Positions 27,863-35,983 are shown, numbered from the stretch's first letter. The stretch: 64,000 nt of DNA from Anaerococcus octavius (GCF_900445265.1 NZ_UFTA01000002.1:124001-188000), one strand, 5' to 3'. Notes: generated by a model from the letters alone, not told the origin. A program made the numbers and translations.

Positions 27863-28849
27863 TTATTTTTTGTAGGTAAATTTTTCTATAGTTCTATATT
27901 CTTCTTTGCCAGATTTGTTGTCTATCTTATTTTTTCCTTTTTTAAGAACAAAGTTTATTTCTTCTGCATCTTTTATTTCATCTAAAGTCATATCTGAAAA
28001 ATCTTTGTTGTAAATAAAAGTTACTTCACCATTATCACCTATTCTATCATCAAGTAAGAAAGTTTTTCCTTCATTGTTGCTTCCCTCGATTTGATAATAA
28101 TAGTCTGTTTCAAGGTTTTTAATAATGGCAGTCATAGTAATTGGATTTAACTTCATTAGAGAAATCACTGATCCATTTTCTAATTTTTGATCTTTTGCAA
28201 ATATTACATTTTCTTCATTAACTGTATTTGTACTAGCTTTGGTTGATATTATTTCATTTGAATTACCATCAGTATAGTAAAGGTCAACGTCTGCATTATC
28301 AAGAGTTGGAAATTCTTTATCAAAATTTATCATGCTAACTTCGGATATTGTTTTTCCATCTTCTAATAGACCAGAACTTCCAGAGCTACCCAAAGCTTTG
28401 TATGATACTCCATCTACAACAATTTTATAAACACAAGCTTCATTTTCTGAAAGTTGATTTTCCATAGATCCATCACTATCTCTAAGGGTATTTATAAATG
28501 CTTTATTATCTTCAAAGGCTATATTTTCTATTACAAAACAATCATTTCCAACTTTTACGGATTCGTCAAGTTCAGTTGTATATTTATAAGAATCAGGGCT
28601 TGCGCCAAAGGCATCCATCATTGAAACTTTAATATCAGTTGTAAATTTTAAAACTTCTGCTCTTACTTGTGGTGTCATAAGGCCCGCTATAAGTAGAGCT
28701 GCTGCAGCACTTGCTACAAATTTACTTTTATTAGTTTTTTTTGCATAAGATTTTGCACTTCTAAACATTTTTTCTTTTTCAATATCATTTAATTCTATGC
28801 TATCTGTATCAAAATCTATATCATTTATCTTATCGTATATACTAGTCAT
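27863..28849 (-). CDS. DUF4179 membrane protein, likely anti-sigma factor
   Basis: 328 residues, AGGAGG before the ATG. A cytosolic N-terminus (about residues 1-42, the expected sigma-binding region) leads to one membrane helix (FVASAAAALLIAGLMTPQVRA, about 44-64) and a large outside domain of beta-rich DUF4179 type. The gene overlaps the upstream ECF sigma gene by 8 bases, the usual sigma/anti-sigma arrangement. By analogy it holds the sigma factor until an envelope signal is sensed outside. The signal is unknown. Confidence 0.82.
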   Translation of the reverse strand: MTSIYDKINDIDFDTDSIELNDIEKEKMFRSAKSYAKKTNKSKFVASAAAALLIAGLMTPQVRAEVLKFTTDIKVSMMDAFGASPDSYKYTTELDESVKVGNDCFVIENIAFEDNKAFINTLRDSDGSMENQLSENEACVYKIVVDGVSYKALGSSGSSGLLEDGKTISEVSMINFDKEFPTLDNADVDLYYTDGNSNEIISTKASTNTVNEENVIFAKDQKLENGSVISLMKLNPITMTAIIKNLETDYYYQIEGSNNEGKTFLLDDRIGDNGEVTFIYNKDFSDMTLDEIKDAEEINFVLKKGKNKIDNKSGKEEYRTIEKFTYKK

Positions 28850-29363
28850 ATTTACCTCCTAGTTGTAATTTTAGTTTCTTTTTTGATCTTGAAACCTTAT
28901 TGTAAAGTCTATCTTTGGGGATTTCTGTTATATTTGATAGCTCATCATAGCTATAGCCTTCTATAAATAATTTTTTAAAGATATCTCTATCTTCAGGGTT
29001 TAAAAGACTTAATATTTCTCCACTTTCATCAATTGAAAAATCTTCTTCTATGCTAATATTATTTTTAACTTTATCAAGATCAATACTTTCGTGGCGATTT
29101 TCCTTTCTGATAGCATCAATTGCCTTATATTTAGCAACACCAGCACACCAGTTTTTAAAAGAAGATCTATTTTCATCAAAATAATCTATATTATCCCAAA
29201 TAGCAAGTAGAGTATCATTCAGTATTTCTATTACAAGGTCATCTCTATTTCCTATAGTTTTTACAATGCTTGCCTTAAGAACGCCACCATACTTATTTAT
29301 AAATTCGCTTAGGTAAGGCTCTTTTTTATTTTTAATTCCAGATATTATTTTCTTATCATCCAT
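28842..29363 (-). CDS. ECF-type RNA polymerase sigma factor
   Basis: 173 residues; AGGAGG lies before the ATG. Region 2 spans about residues 15-85, with NDTLLAIWDNIDYFDENRSSFKNWCAGVAKYKAIDAIRKENR. A short linker leads to region 4 (about 115-165) with LNPEDRDIFKKLFIEGYSYDELSNITEIPKDRLYNKVSRSKKKLK, a helix-turn-helix for -35 binding. It lacks region 3, as in ECF sigmas. It is co-transcribed with the DUF4179 gene. No promoter of obvious ECF type was recognised upstream. Confidence 0.9.
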   Translation of the reverse strand: MDDKKIISGIKNKKEPYLSEFINKYGGVLKASIVKTIGNRDDLVIEILNDTLLAIWDNIDYFDENRSSFKNWCAGVAKYKAIDAIRKENRHESIDLDKVKNNISIEEDFSIDESGEILSLLNPEDRDIFKKLFIEGYSYDELSNITEIPKDRLYNKVSRSKKKLKLQLGGKYD

Positions 29364-29473
29364 ATATCCTCCTGTACCTATATATTCGTAAAGTTAAGGC
29401 TAAATCTATCATTTTTAAAATTATATTGTAAAATATTAAAACTTCATATAAAATAAGCTTATAGTTAATTATT

Positions 29474-29500
29474 AATCGCAGCTAGCTGCGATTTTTTATT
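29474..29500 (+). terminator. orphan plus-strand terminator upstream of the flavin reductase gene
   Basis: A perfect 20-base palindrome (29474-29493, centred on CTAG, with arms AATCGCAG and CTGCGATT) runs into a T tract. No plus-strand gene ends nearby: the nearest upstream plus-strand stop is at 27817. It may end a short RNA or form part of a long leader. Confidence 0.65.
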
Positions 29501-29543
29501 TGTTAAATATTATCTATCTTTAATAACTATTTACTTTAGCACA

Positions 29544-29572
29544 TTGCATAAAACGTTTTTCTTTGATAATAT
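29544..29572 (+). promoter_or_regulatory. promoter of the flavin reductase gene
   Basis: TTGCAT (29544-29549), 17-base spacer, TAATAT (29567-29572). The spacer contains the palindrome AAAACGTTTT (29550-29559), a possible operator core. The ATG is 33 bases after the -10. Confidence 0.55.
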
Positions 29573-29605
29573 ATTTGCACAAGTAAAATTTTGAATGGAG
29601 GAGTT

Positions 29606-31447
29606 ATGAAAAAATATAAAATTTTACCTTACATATTATCAATGTCACTAATCTTCTCTGCCTGTGGAGCTGATAATACAGGCCAAGGTAAAGAAGATAC
29701 ATCTACTGACACAACAGTAAGTGAACAAGCTACTGATGAAAATGAAAAGGTAGAAGAAAAAGAAAAGCAAGAGACTGATGAAAACGCTTTTGAAGGAAAA
29801 GCAAAGGGTTATAATGGTGATGTAATTGCTCATGTTAGCTTTGATGGAGATAAAATAAAAGACATCAAGGTAGATCATGAGGAAACGGAAGGTCTTGGAG
29901 CTGCAGCAATCGACAAAATGCTTCCACAAATTGTTGAAAATCAATCAGTAAATATCGATTCTGTTTCAGGAGCTACTTTCTCATCAACAGCTATTTTAGA
30001 AGCAGTATCAGAAGCCATAAAAGCTAGTGGTAATGACATAGAAAACTACCAAGAAGACTTTACAAGTGCTGATAAAGAAAGAAAAGATGCTACAAAAGAT
30101 GTTGATGTAGTAGTTGTAGGTGGTGGTGGAGCTGGATTTGCAGCTGCAGTTACAGCAAAAGAAAATGGAGCAGATGTTATATTACTAGAAAAGATGCCAC
30201 AAGTTGGTGGTAATACATTAATTTCTGGTGGTGAAATGGCAGCTCCAGCTAATGAACTTCAAGAAAAAGAAGGTATAGAAGATAGCAAAGAATTATTTGC
30301 CAAAGATGTTAAAGAAGCAGGTGGAAACCCAGAACTAATCGATGTTCTAGCAGACCATGCTACAGAAGATGCTTACTGGTTAAGAGATGATATCGGTGTC
30401 AAATGGCTTGATAATCTAATGTTCTTTGGTGGTCACTCTGTAAAAAGGTCACTTATACCAGCAGATCACTCAGGAAATGAGTTAATTAAAAACTATACAA
30501 AAAAATGTGAAGAATTGGGAATAGATGTTATCACAGATGCAGATGTAAAAGAAATTTTAACTAAAGATGATAAAGTAGCAGGCGTAAAAGCTGAAACACC
30601 TAATGAAAACCTAACAGTAAATGCAAAATCAGTTGTACTTGCAACAGGTGGATTTGGTGCAAATGAAGAAATGACCTACGAATACGATCATGAAATTGAT
30701 GAACACGTAAAATCAACTAATGCTAAAGGAGCAACAGGCGATGGTATACTTATGGCAGAAAAACTTGGTGCAGATACAGTTGATATGGACCAAATTCAAC
30801 TTTACCCAATCTGTGATGTAGATACTGGTAGAATTCTTTATACTGGTGATACAAGATTAGTTGGTGGAGCACTCTTAGTTAATAAGCAAGGAGATAGATT
30901 TGTTGAAGAACTTGCAACAAGACGTGAAATTTCTCTAGCAATTAAAGATCAAACAGACCATGTTGGATACTTAATATGGGATGAAAAATCAAACGAAGAA
31001 ACAGGTACCATGAAATCAAATCCTGAAGAAGCTAAAGAAGAATTTGATAAAGGAAATTTATACAAAGCTGATACTATAGAAGAGCTTGCAGATCATTTTG
31101 ATATAGACAAAGATCAGCTATTAAAAACTGTAGAAACATTTAATGAAAATTCTAAAAAAGACAAAGATCCAGACTTTAATCTAAGAATGCTAGGATGGAC
31201 AATAGATCAAGGACCATACTATATGTTAAAAGCAGCACCAGCAGTTCACCATACTATGGGTGGTTTAAAAATAAATACAGATGCTGAAGTATTAACAAAA
31301 GATGATAAATGGATCGAAGGTTTGTATGCAGCAGGAGAAGTAACAGGCGGTATTCATGGTTCAAACAGACTTGGATCAGCAGCTATAGCAGATATAACAG
31401 TATATGGTAGAATAGCAGGTAAAAATGCTTCTGAATATGCAAAATAA
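29606..31447 (+). CDS. lipoprotein FMN/FAD-dependent reductase (fumarate/urocanate reductase-like)
   Basis: 613 residues from the ATG at 29606 (RBS GGAGGAG). MKKYKILPYILSMSLIFSAC is a lipoprotein signal with Cys20 as the lipidation site. An acidic Thr/Glu-rich linker follows, then an FMN_bind domain (about residues 62-140) with DSVSGATFSS, matching the DxxSGAT flavinylation motif (Thr124) used by ApbE. The FAD_binding_2 domain starts at VVVVGGGGAGFAAAV and ends with HHTMGGLKI and GSNRLGSAAIADITVYGR. Relatives are cell-surface fumarate, urocanate or methacrylate reductases fed by flavin-based extracellular electron transfer. The electron acceptor cannot be told. No apbE or quinone-reductase partner lies in the window. 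Confidence 0.9.
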   Translation: MKKYKILPYILSMSLIFSACGADNTGQGKEDTSTDTTVSEQATDENEKVEEKEKQETDENAFEGKAKGYNGDVIAHVSFDGDKIKDIKVDHEETEGLGAAAIDKMLPQIVENQSVNIDSVSGATFSSTAILEAVSEAIKASGNDIENYQEDFTSADKERKDATKDVDVVVVGGGGAGFAAAVTAKENGADVILLEKMPQVGGNTLISGGEMAAPANELQEKEGIEDSKELFAKDVKEAGGNPELIDVLADHATEDAYWLRDDIGVKWLDNLMFFGGHSVKRSLIPADHSGNELIKNYTKKCEELGIDVITDADVKEILTKDDKVAGVKAETPNENLTVNAKSVVLATGGFGANEEMTYEYDHEIDEHVKSTNAKGATGDGILMAEKLGADTVDMDQIQLYPICDVDTGRILYTGDTRLVGGALLVNKQGDRFVEELATRREISLAIKDQTDHVGYLIWDEKSNEETGTMKSNPEEAKEEFDKGNLYKADTIEELADHFDIDKDQLLKTVETFNENSKKDKDPDFNLRMLGWTIDQGPYYMLKAAPAVHHTMGGLKINTDAEVLTKDDKWIEGLYAAGEVTGGIHGSNRLGSAAIADITVYGRIAGKNASEYAK

Positions 31448-31537
31448 AATACACAATAATAAAAAGTAGTCAAAAGGCTCATTGAATTAGGGATTTTAGA
31501 AAACTGATTTAGAGAGTCTTTAGGTGGCAAGCAGAAA

Positions 31538-31568
31538 GGCTATGAGTTTAATGCTCATAGCCGTTTTT
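31538..31568 (+). terminator. intrinsic terminator after the flavin reductase gene
   Basis: GGCTATGAG pairs with CTCATAGCC (31538-31546 with 31554-31562), followed by GTTTTT. About 90 bases of unassigned sequence lie between the stop codon and the hairpin. Just beyond it the IS256-type element begins. Confidence 0.8.
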
Positions 31569-31758
31569 GCGGGTCTGTAAATAATTTTGTGTATCAACCT
31601 AAATTCTGATATAAGGGTAAGGGTTGATACATTTTTTATGTATCAATATTTGTCCATTTCTATAGGAATGGAGCTTTTCTTAATTGTACAGAACTTTAAT
31701 AAGCTGTCAAATTTTCATGAAAATTTGCAGCCGATTTCATACTAAATTTTTATCTTAA

Positions 31759-32939
31759 TTAACACCTCCCTTCAAAAAATATTGATAATTGGGATAAGAT
31801 TTGATCCCAGCCTCGTATTCTATATGTCCACTTACTTGAGGCATCTACCATTGCTAGATACAAGCTTTTTTGTAGAGCATAAGCATAGTCATTTGGAAAT
31901 GTGGTTTTATTTTTGCTCACTTTTCTTAGTTACCTATTGAAGTTTTCCATAGCATTTGTTGTATATATCAGTTTTCTTATTCCTTCTGGATATTTAAAAT
32001 ATGTCGATAATTCTGTCCAGTTGTTTTTCCAAGAGCTTACACACATTGGATATTTTTTACCCCATTTTTCTTCAAAGACTCCTAAATTTGTTAAGGCTAA
32101 GTTTTCTGTTGGTGCCTTGTATACTGCTTTTAGGTCTTTCATTAATTCTTTTATGTCTTTGTAGGATACATACTTTGTGGAGTTTCTTATTTGATGGATT
32201 ATACATTTTTGTATTTCTGCTCTTGGATATTCTGCTTCTATAGTCTCACTAAATCCTGGTAGATTGTCTGTTGAGAATATTAATACATCTTCTAGTCCTC
32301 TTTCTTTTAGACCATTTAATACTAAAAGCCAGTATTTGCTTGATTCGTTTTCTCCAACCCATAGTCCTAGTATTTCTTTAAATCCTTATAGGTTGTAGCC
32401 TAGGGCAATGTAGACTGATTTTTTGACTACTATATTGTTTTCTCTTACGTGGTAGTGTATAGCGTCTAAAAAGACCATTGGATAGATTTTTTCTATTGGT
32501 CTATTTTGCCAGGGCCTGCCCCAGCCCATTCTTTCCAACGAATGAAATGAGTTGATGATATTATTAGACGAGGGTATTCCTTTGCCATACATTGATATTA
32601 TTTGATTTTCTATGTTTGATATGTCTTTTTCATATTTCTTTAATGATTGTGGTTCAAATGTTCCTTCTCTATCTCTTGGTATGTTTAAATCTATATTTCC
32701 ATATGATGATCTAACTGTTTTTTTTTACTAGTACCATTTCTTGTATTTAATGATAGTGGTTTTTCTCCATATTCATAGTCTAAATGCTCATCTAATTCTG
32801 CTTTTAAAAGTTCTTCCATTGTATCGCCTAAAAGATCTTTTAGTGCTTCTTGAATATCTTGTGAACTTTTAGGCTGATATTCTTCAATTAACATTTTTGC
32901 TATTTTGCTTCTTTTTGTCTCTGGTCTTTTTCTTGGCAT
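31759..32939 (-). pseudogene. IS256-family transposase, broken
   Basis: The start MPRKRPETKRSKIAKMLIEEY and the stretches FLDAIHYHV (first catalytic Asp), IFSTDNLPGFSE, EKWGKKYP, SWKNNWTELSTYFKYPE and IRKLIYTTNA identify an IS256/MULE transposase. The frame shifts at a run of nine As (plus-strand Ts, 32718-32726). A segment appears lost between MYGKGI and WQNRPIEKIYP (near 32510-32590). In-frame stops follow ALGYNL (near 32384) and ENFNR (near 31930). With at least four lesions the gene cannot make an active enzyme. The final residues end at the TAA at 31759. Confidence 0.88.
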
Positions 32940-32946
32940 AAAAATT

Positions 32947-32982
32947 CCTCCTGATTAGTTTTCACTTACCCTAATCAGGAGG
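32947..32982 (-). promoter_or_regulatory. hairpin covering the transposase ribosome binding site
   Basis: CCTCCTGATTAG (32947-32958) and CTAATCAGGAGG (32971-32982) form a perfect 12-bp stem with a 12-base loop. On the minus strand the 3' arm ends in AGGAGG, the transposase RBS, 7 bases before the ATG. Transcripts entering from outside would fold and hide the RBS, a device known in other IS elements to limit transposition. Confidence 0.75.
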
Positions 32983-33040
32983 TTTCTATACACAAAATTT
33001 TACACAGTCTCCGCCATGGTCATTTTTTTCTTTATTTATA

Positions 33041-33160
33041 TTATCTTTTGTTCATTGAACAACAATCTAATTTTTCATTTCCAAAAGATTTTTTATTTTC
33101 TTCTGCTAGATTTTTCAAGAATTTTTCCCATCTATTTTTTATTGATTCAAAGATTTTCAT
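33041..33160 (-). CDS. LDCC-motif small putative metal-binding protein
   Basis: 39 residues, translated by eye from the minus strand: MKIFESIKNRWEKFLKNL, then a charged stretch with SFGNEK, ending LDCCSMNKR. It has a strong RBS (GAGGAGG) 6-7 bases before the ATG. Short Clostridia-type peptides with an amphipathic basic helix, a KSFG or KTFG turn and a C-terminal LDCC are annotated as LDCC-motif putative metal-binding proteins; this one fits well. The vicinal cysteines could bind a metal or be redox active. Function is unknown. The IS256 right end lies 28 bases downstream of the stop. Confidence 0.75.
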   Translation of the reverse strand: MKIFESIKNRWEKFLKNLAEENKKSFGNEKLDCCSMNKR

Positions 33161-33253
33161 ATTTTACCTCCTCGGGTAATTATTTGTAAATTTTCTACAA
33201 TAATATTTATACCGGAAAAAATTATTTTTTTCAATTTTTTATCTCCCTTTTTC

Positions 33254-33475
33254 CTATCCCATAATTAAAGACAGGATATCTTTTACAAAAGTAGAAAGAT
33301 AAACTTCCATTTCATTATCTTTTAAAAATTCATCGATTGTTCTTTTTGCTACAAAAAACGCATCTTTTTCTGGAAATCCATAAATACCTGCAGAAATTAA
33401 AGGAAAGGCTATAGATTTTATTCCCTTTTCCTTTGAAAGCTTTAGAGAATTTCTATAAGCAGTAATGCCTGCCGA
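33254..33475 (-). pseudogene. macro-domain protein, C-terminal remnant
   Basis: Minus-strand residues AYRNSLKLSKEKGIKSIAFP, then LISAGIYGFPEKDAF and a final helix match the C-terminal half of a macro domain (ADP-ribose binding/hydrolysis). The glycine-rich first loop and the catalytic Asn region are absent. Upstream in the same frame the sequence becomes unrelated and then crosses the xpt terminator. I read it as a truncated, probably non-functional copy. It lies downstream of xpt and upstream of the LDCC peptide gene, all on the minus strand. Confidence 0.7.
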
Positions 33476-33636
33476 TTTGATAAATGATATGATTCCTTTT
33501 TTAGGAATTTTGGATGATGCAATCGTCCTTCCATTTCTAATTTGTATAACAAGCAAAATGATCCCAGATTCAGTTATGGATAAGGAAAAAATTAAGAAAA
33601 TAAATAAAAAGGAGCTAAGGGCTACTTTTTTTGTAC

Positions 33637-33660
33637 AAAAAAACCAGGTCAAGGACCTGG
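33637..33660 (-). terminator. intrinsic terminator of xpt
   Basis: CCAGGTC and GACCTGG pair around a 3-base loop; on the minus strand seven Ts follow. Confidence 0.85.
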
Positions 33661-33666
33661 CAAATA

Positions 33667-34239
33667 TTATTCAGCAAATTCTATATTATCTTCTTCAAGT
33701 TTTGCAATTCTTGCTAGAGAATATACTTCTACTCCCATTTCTTCAATAATGTCGCGTCCATTTGAGAAAGATTTTTCAATTACTATCCCACAACCAACTG
33801 GATTTGCTCCTGCTTGGCGAATAATGGCGATCATTCCTTTTGCTGCTTGTCCATTTGCAAGGAAGTCATCGATCATTAGGACGTTTTCACCTTCACTTAT
33901 AAATTCTTTATTAACTATAAGCTCATTCATAACTTGTTTTGTAAATGAAAATACACTTGAGTGGTAAACATCTTCGCTAGTAGTTAAAGATTGTTTTTTT
34001 CTACCAAATACGCATTTTACACCAAGTTCACTTGCAGTTGCTAAAGCTGGAGCAATACCTGATGACTCTACAGTAAATACTTTATCGATTTTTTGATCTT
34101 TAAAATGTTCTGCAAATTCTTTGCCCATTTTTTTTATTAACTCAACATCAATTTGCTGGTTTAAAAAAGAATCTACTTTTAATATATCATCGCCAAGAAC
34201 AACGCCCTCTTCTAAAATTTTATCTTTTAATTCTTTCAT
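33667..34239 (-). CDS. xpt: xanthine phosphoribosyltransferase
   Basis: 190 residues. MKELKDKILEEGVVLGDDILKVDSFLNQQID is the standard Xpt N-terminus. VFTVESSGIAPALATA, FGRKKQSLTT and the PRPP-binding VLMIDDFLANGQAAKGMI are intact. The enzyme salvages xanthine to XMP. AAGGAG lies before the ATG. Unlike Bacillus xpt, I see no purine-riboswitch sequence in the leader of about 30 bases. An NCS2 purine permease gene about 1.7 kb away, on the same strand, could supply the substrate. Confidence 0.95.
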   Translation of the reverse strand: MKELKDKILEEGVVLGDDILKVDSFLNQQIDVELIKKMGKEFAEHFKDQKIDKVFTVESSGIAPALATASELGVKCVFGRKKQSLTTSEDVYHSSVFSFTKQVMNELIVNKEFISEGENVLMIDDFLANGQAAKGMIAIIRQAGANPVGCGIVIEKSFSNGRDIIEEMGVEVYSLARIAKLEEDNIEFAE

Positions 34240-34277
34240 CTTAACTCCTTATTTTTTTGTATGTAAAACTTATTATT

Positions 34278-34306
34278 ATTATAAGGATAAATTCCTAAAT
34301 AGTCAA
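34278..34306 (-). promoter_or_regulatory. promoter of xpt
   Basis: On the minus strand TTGACT (34306-34301), a 17-base spacer and TATAAT (34283-34278). Near consensus and well placed before the xpt ATG at 34239. Confidence 0.75.
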
Positions 34307-34361
34307 AGATAAGCATTTCTATAATAATAGATACCCTAAATAAGTTGGGTAAAATAATTAT

Positions 34362-35636
34362 ATGAATAGTATAGAATTTAGTAAAGATTTAATAAAATTT
34401 ATAGATGCCAGTCCTCTTAATTATTTTGCAGTGGCAAATACCAAAGATATTTTAAAATCCAATGCTTTTATAGAGCTAAAGGAAAATGAAAGATGGGAGA
34501 TAGAAAGAAATAGTAAATATTTTGTAAGCAGGAATGATACAGCACTAATTGCTTTTACACTAGGAGATGATTTAACAAAGGGATTTGATATAATCGGTTC
34601 ACATACTGATAGTCCAACTTTTAAGGTAAAATCAAATGCAGAAATAAATGATAGTGGTTATTTAAAAATAAATATAGAACCCTATGGTGGCATGATTTAT
34701 TCCACATGGACAGATAGAACCTTGTCTTTGGCAGGTAAATTTTCTTATAAAGAAGATGGACAAATCAAAAGTAAATTAGTAAATATAAATAGAGACTTAC
34801 TTACTATTCCAAATCCAGCTATCCATATGAATAGAAATGCAAATAAGGGTTTTGAATTAAATCCTCAGGATCATCTGTATCCCATTATTGAAACAATTGA
34901 GGAAAATTTTGAAAATGGATATTTAGAGAAAATCTTAGCTAATGAATTTGGTATAAATGCTTATAAAATTTTAGATTTTGATTTAGGCTTGTATGATAGG
35001 CAAAAGGGTGCAATTATAAATAATATGTATCAAATTGGCCGTATAGATAATCTTGGCTCAGTACATGCATCTTTAAAGGCTTTTATCGATGCAAAAAGTA
35101 AAAAAAATAATGTATTAGTTTTAAATGATAATGAAGAGATAGGATCAAGAACGCTGACAGGAGCATTTTCACCATTTTTAAGAGATACTTTAAAAAGACT
35201 TTGCGATAATTGTGGCTTAGATGATGAAGATTTTTATATAGCACTAGCAAATACTTATCTTATATCAGCCGATCAAGCTCATGCAGTGCACCCAAACTTT
35301 AAGGACTATCACGATCCAACTAATCCTATAATGATGAATGGTGGACTTGTTATAAAAACTGCCGCAAATGGAGCTTATTCATCAAATATTGCTTCAAATT
35401 CTAGATTAATTGACCTAGCAAATAATATTGGATGCAATATACAAAAATTCCACAATAGAAACGATAAGGCTGGAGGTTCCACTATAGGACCAATTGCATC
35501 AACTGGACTTGGAATAAATTCTATAGATGTAGGTGAGCCAATACTTGCCATGCACTCAATAAGAGAGCTTGGAGGTATAGAAGATCATTTTGATGCTTAT
35601 AAAATTTATAAGGCATTTTATCAAACAGAATTATAA
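34362..35636 (+). CDS. M18 family aminopeptidase
   Basis: 424 residues. Metal ligands and catalytic motifs of the M18 family are in order: GSHTDSPTFKVK, DNEEIGSRTLTGA, SADQAHAVHPNF and a late AMHSIRELGGIEDHF. Two-metal aminopeptidases of this family clip N-terminal residues from peptides in the cytosol, fitting a peptide-fermenting anaerobe. No Shine-Dalgarno site precedes the ATG. A GGGTAAAAT element (34347-34355) ends only 6 bases before it, so the mRNA may be leaderless. A second M18 gene is at 43909. The MTH1187-type gene follows. Confidence 0.92.
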   Translation: MNSIEFSKDLIKFIDASPLNYFAVANTKDILKSNAFIELKENERWEIERNSKYFVSRNDTALIAFTLGDDLTKGFDIIGSHTDSPTFKVKSNAEINDSGYLKINIEPYGGMIYSTWTDRTLSLAGKFSYKEDGQIKSKLVNINRDLLTIPNPAIHMNRNANKGFELNPQDHLYPIIETIEENFENGYLEKILANEFGINAYKILDFDLGLYDRQKGAIINNMYQIGRIDNLGSVHASLKAFIDAKSKKNNVLVLNDNEEIGSRTLTGAFSPFLRDTLKRLCDNCGLDDEDFYIALANTYLISADQAHAVHPNFKDYHDPTNPIMMNGGLVIKTAANGAYSSNIASNSRLIDLANNIGCNIQKFHNRNDKAGGSTIGPIASTGLGINSIDVGEPILAMHSIRELGGIEDHFDAYKIYKAFYQTEL

Positions 35637-35651
35637 AAAAAGGAGAATATT

Positions 35652-35948
35652 ATGGCAATAATGGAAATTTGTTTAATACCAATAGGTACAAAAGAAACTT
35701 CAGTAAGTAAATATGTAGCAAGTGCTAGTAAAGTTTTAGAAGCGGAAGGAGTTAAACACAAATTAAATCCAATGGGAACTGTAATACAAGCAGATCCTGA
35801 TAAGTGCTTTGAAGTTGCTAGAAAGATGCAAGAAGAGGTTTTTAAAGCTGGATCTGATAGAGTTTATACAGTAATAAAAATGGACGATAGAAGAGATAAA
35901 GATCACGACATGGATTATAAAGTAAAATCAGTAAAAGATAAGATGTAA
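35652..35948 (+). CDS. MTH1187-family thiamine-binding protein
   Basis: 98 residues with AAGGAG upstream. MEICLIPIGTKETSVSKYVA, LNPMGTVIQADPDKCFEVARKMQEE and DRVYTVIKMDDRRDKDHDM follow the DUF77/MTH1187 ferredoxin-like fold pattern. Members bind thiamine or a hydroxymethylpyrimidine and are often near thiamine transport or synthesis genes. Here the neighbours are an aminopeptidase and a purine permease; thiN is elsewhere in the window. Role unproven. Confidence 0.85.
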   Translation: MAIMEICLIPIGTKETSVSKYVASASKVLEAEGVKHKLNPMGTVIQADPDKCFEVARKMQEEVFKAGSDRVYTVIKMDDRRDKDHDMDYKVKSVKDKM

Positions 35949-35983
35949 AAAAAAGATTGCCAAGTTATTTGGCAATCTTTTTT
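35947..35983. terminator. bidirectional terminator between MTH1187-type and NCS2 genes
   Basis: AAAAAAGATTGCCAA pairs with TTGGCAATCTTTTTT around a short loop between convergent genes. Confidence 0.88.

Larger units (their letters stand above)
31571..33012. mobile_element. decayed IS256-family insertion sequence
   Basis: Imperfect terminal inverted repeats bound the element: the left end reads GGGTCTGT then AATTTTGTGTAT, and the right end, read inward, reads GGAGACTGTGTAAA then ATTTTGTGTAT. The length, about 1.44 kb, fits IS256-type elements. It carries one broken transposase gene on the minus strand. A hairpin GTATCAACC/GGTTGATAC with a T tract (31591-31637) lies inside the left end. I could not identify a target-site duplication. 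It sits between the flavin reductase terminator and the LDCC peptide gene. Confidence 0.8.

Noticed and set aside
29508-29530. Rex operator near the flavin reductase promoter
   Set aside because: TTGTTAAATATTATC has one fair half site but the second half does not fit TTAACAA or TTCACAA.
29546-29563. CcpA cre site in the flavin reductase promoter
   Set aside because: The CG-centred palindrome AAAACGTTTT fits the core, but at least three outer consensus positions fail.
34240-34361. Purine riboswitch before xpt
   Set aside because: The promoter at 34278-34306 leaves a leader of about 30 bases, too short for the aptamer, and the conserved core bases are absent.
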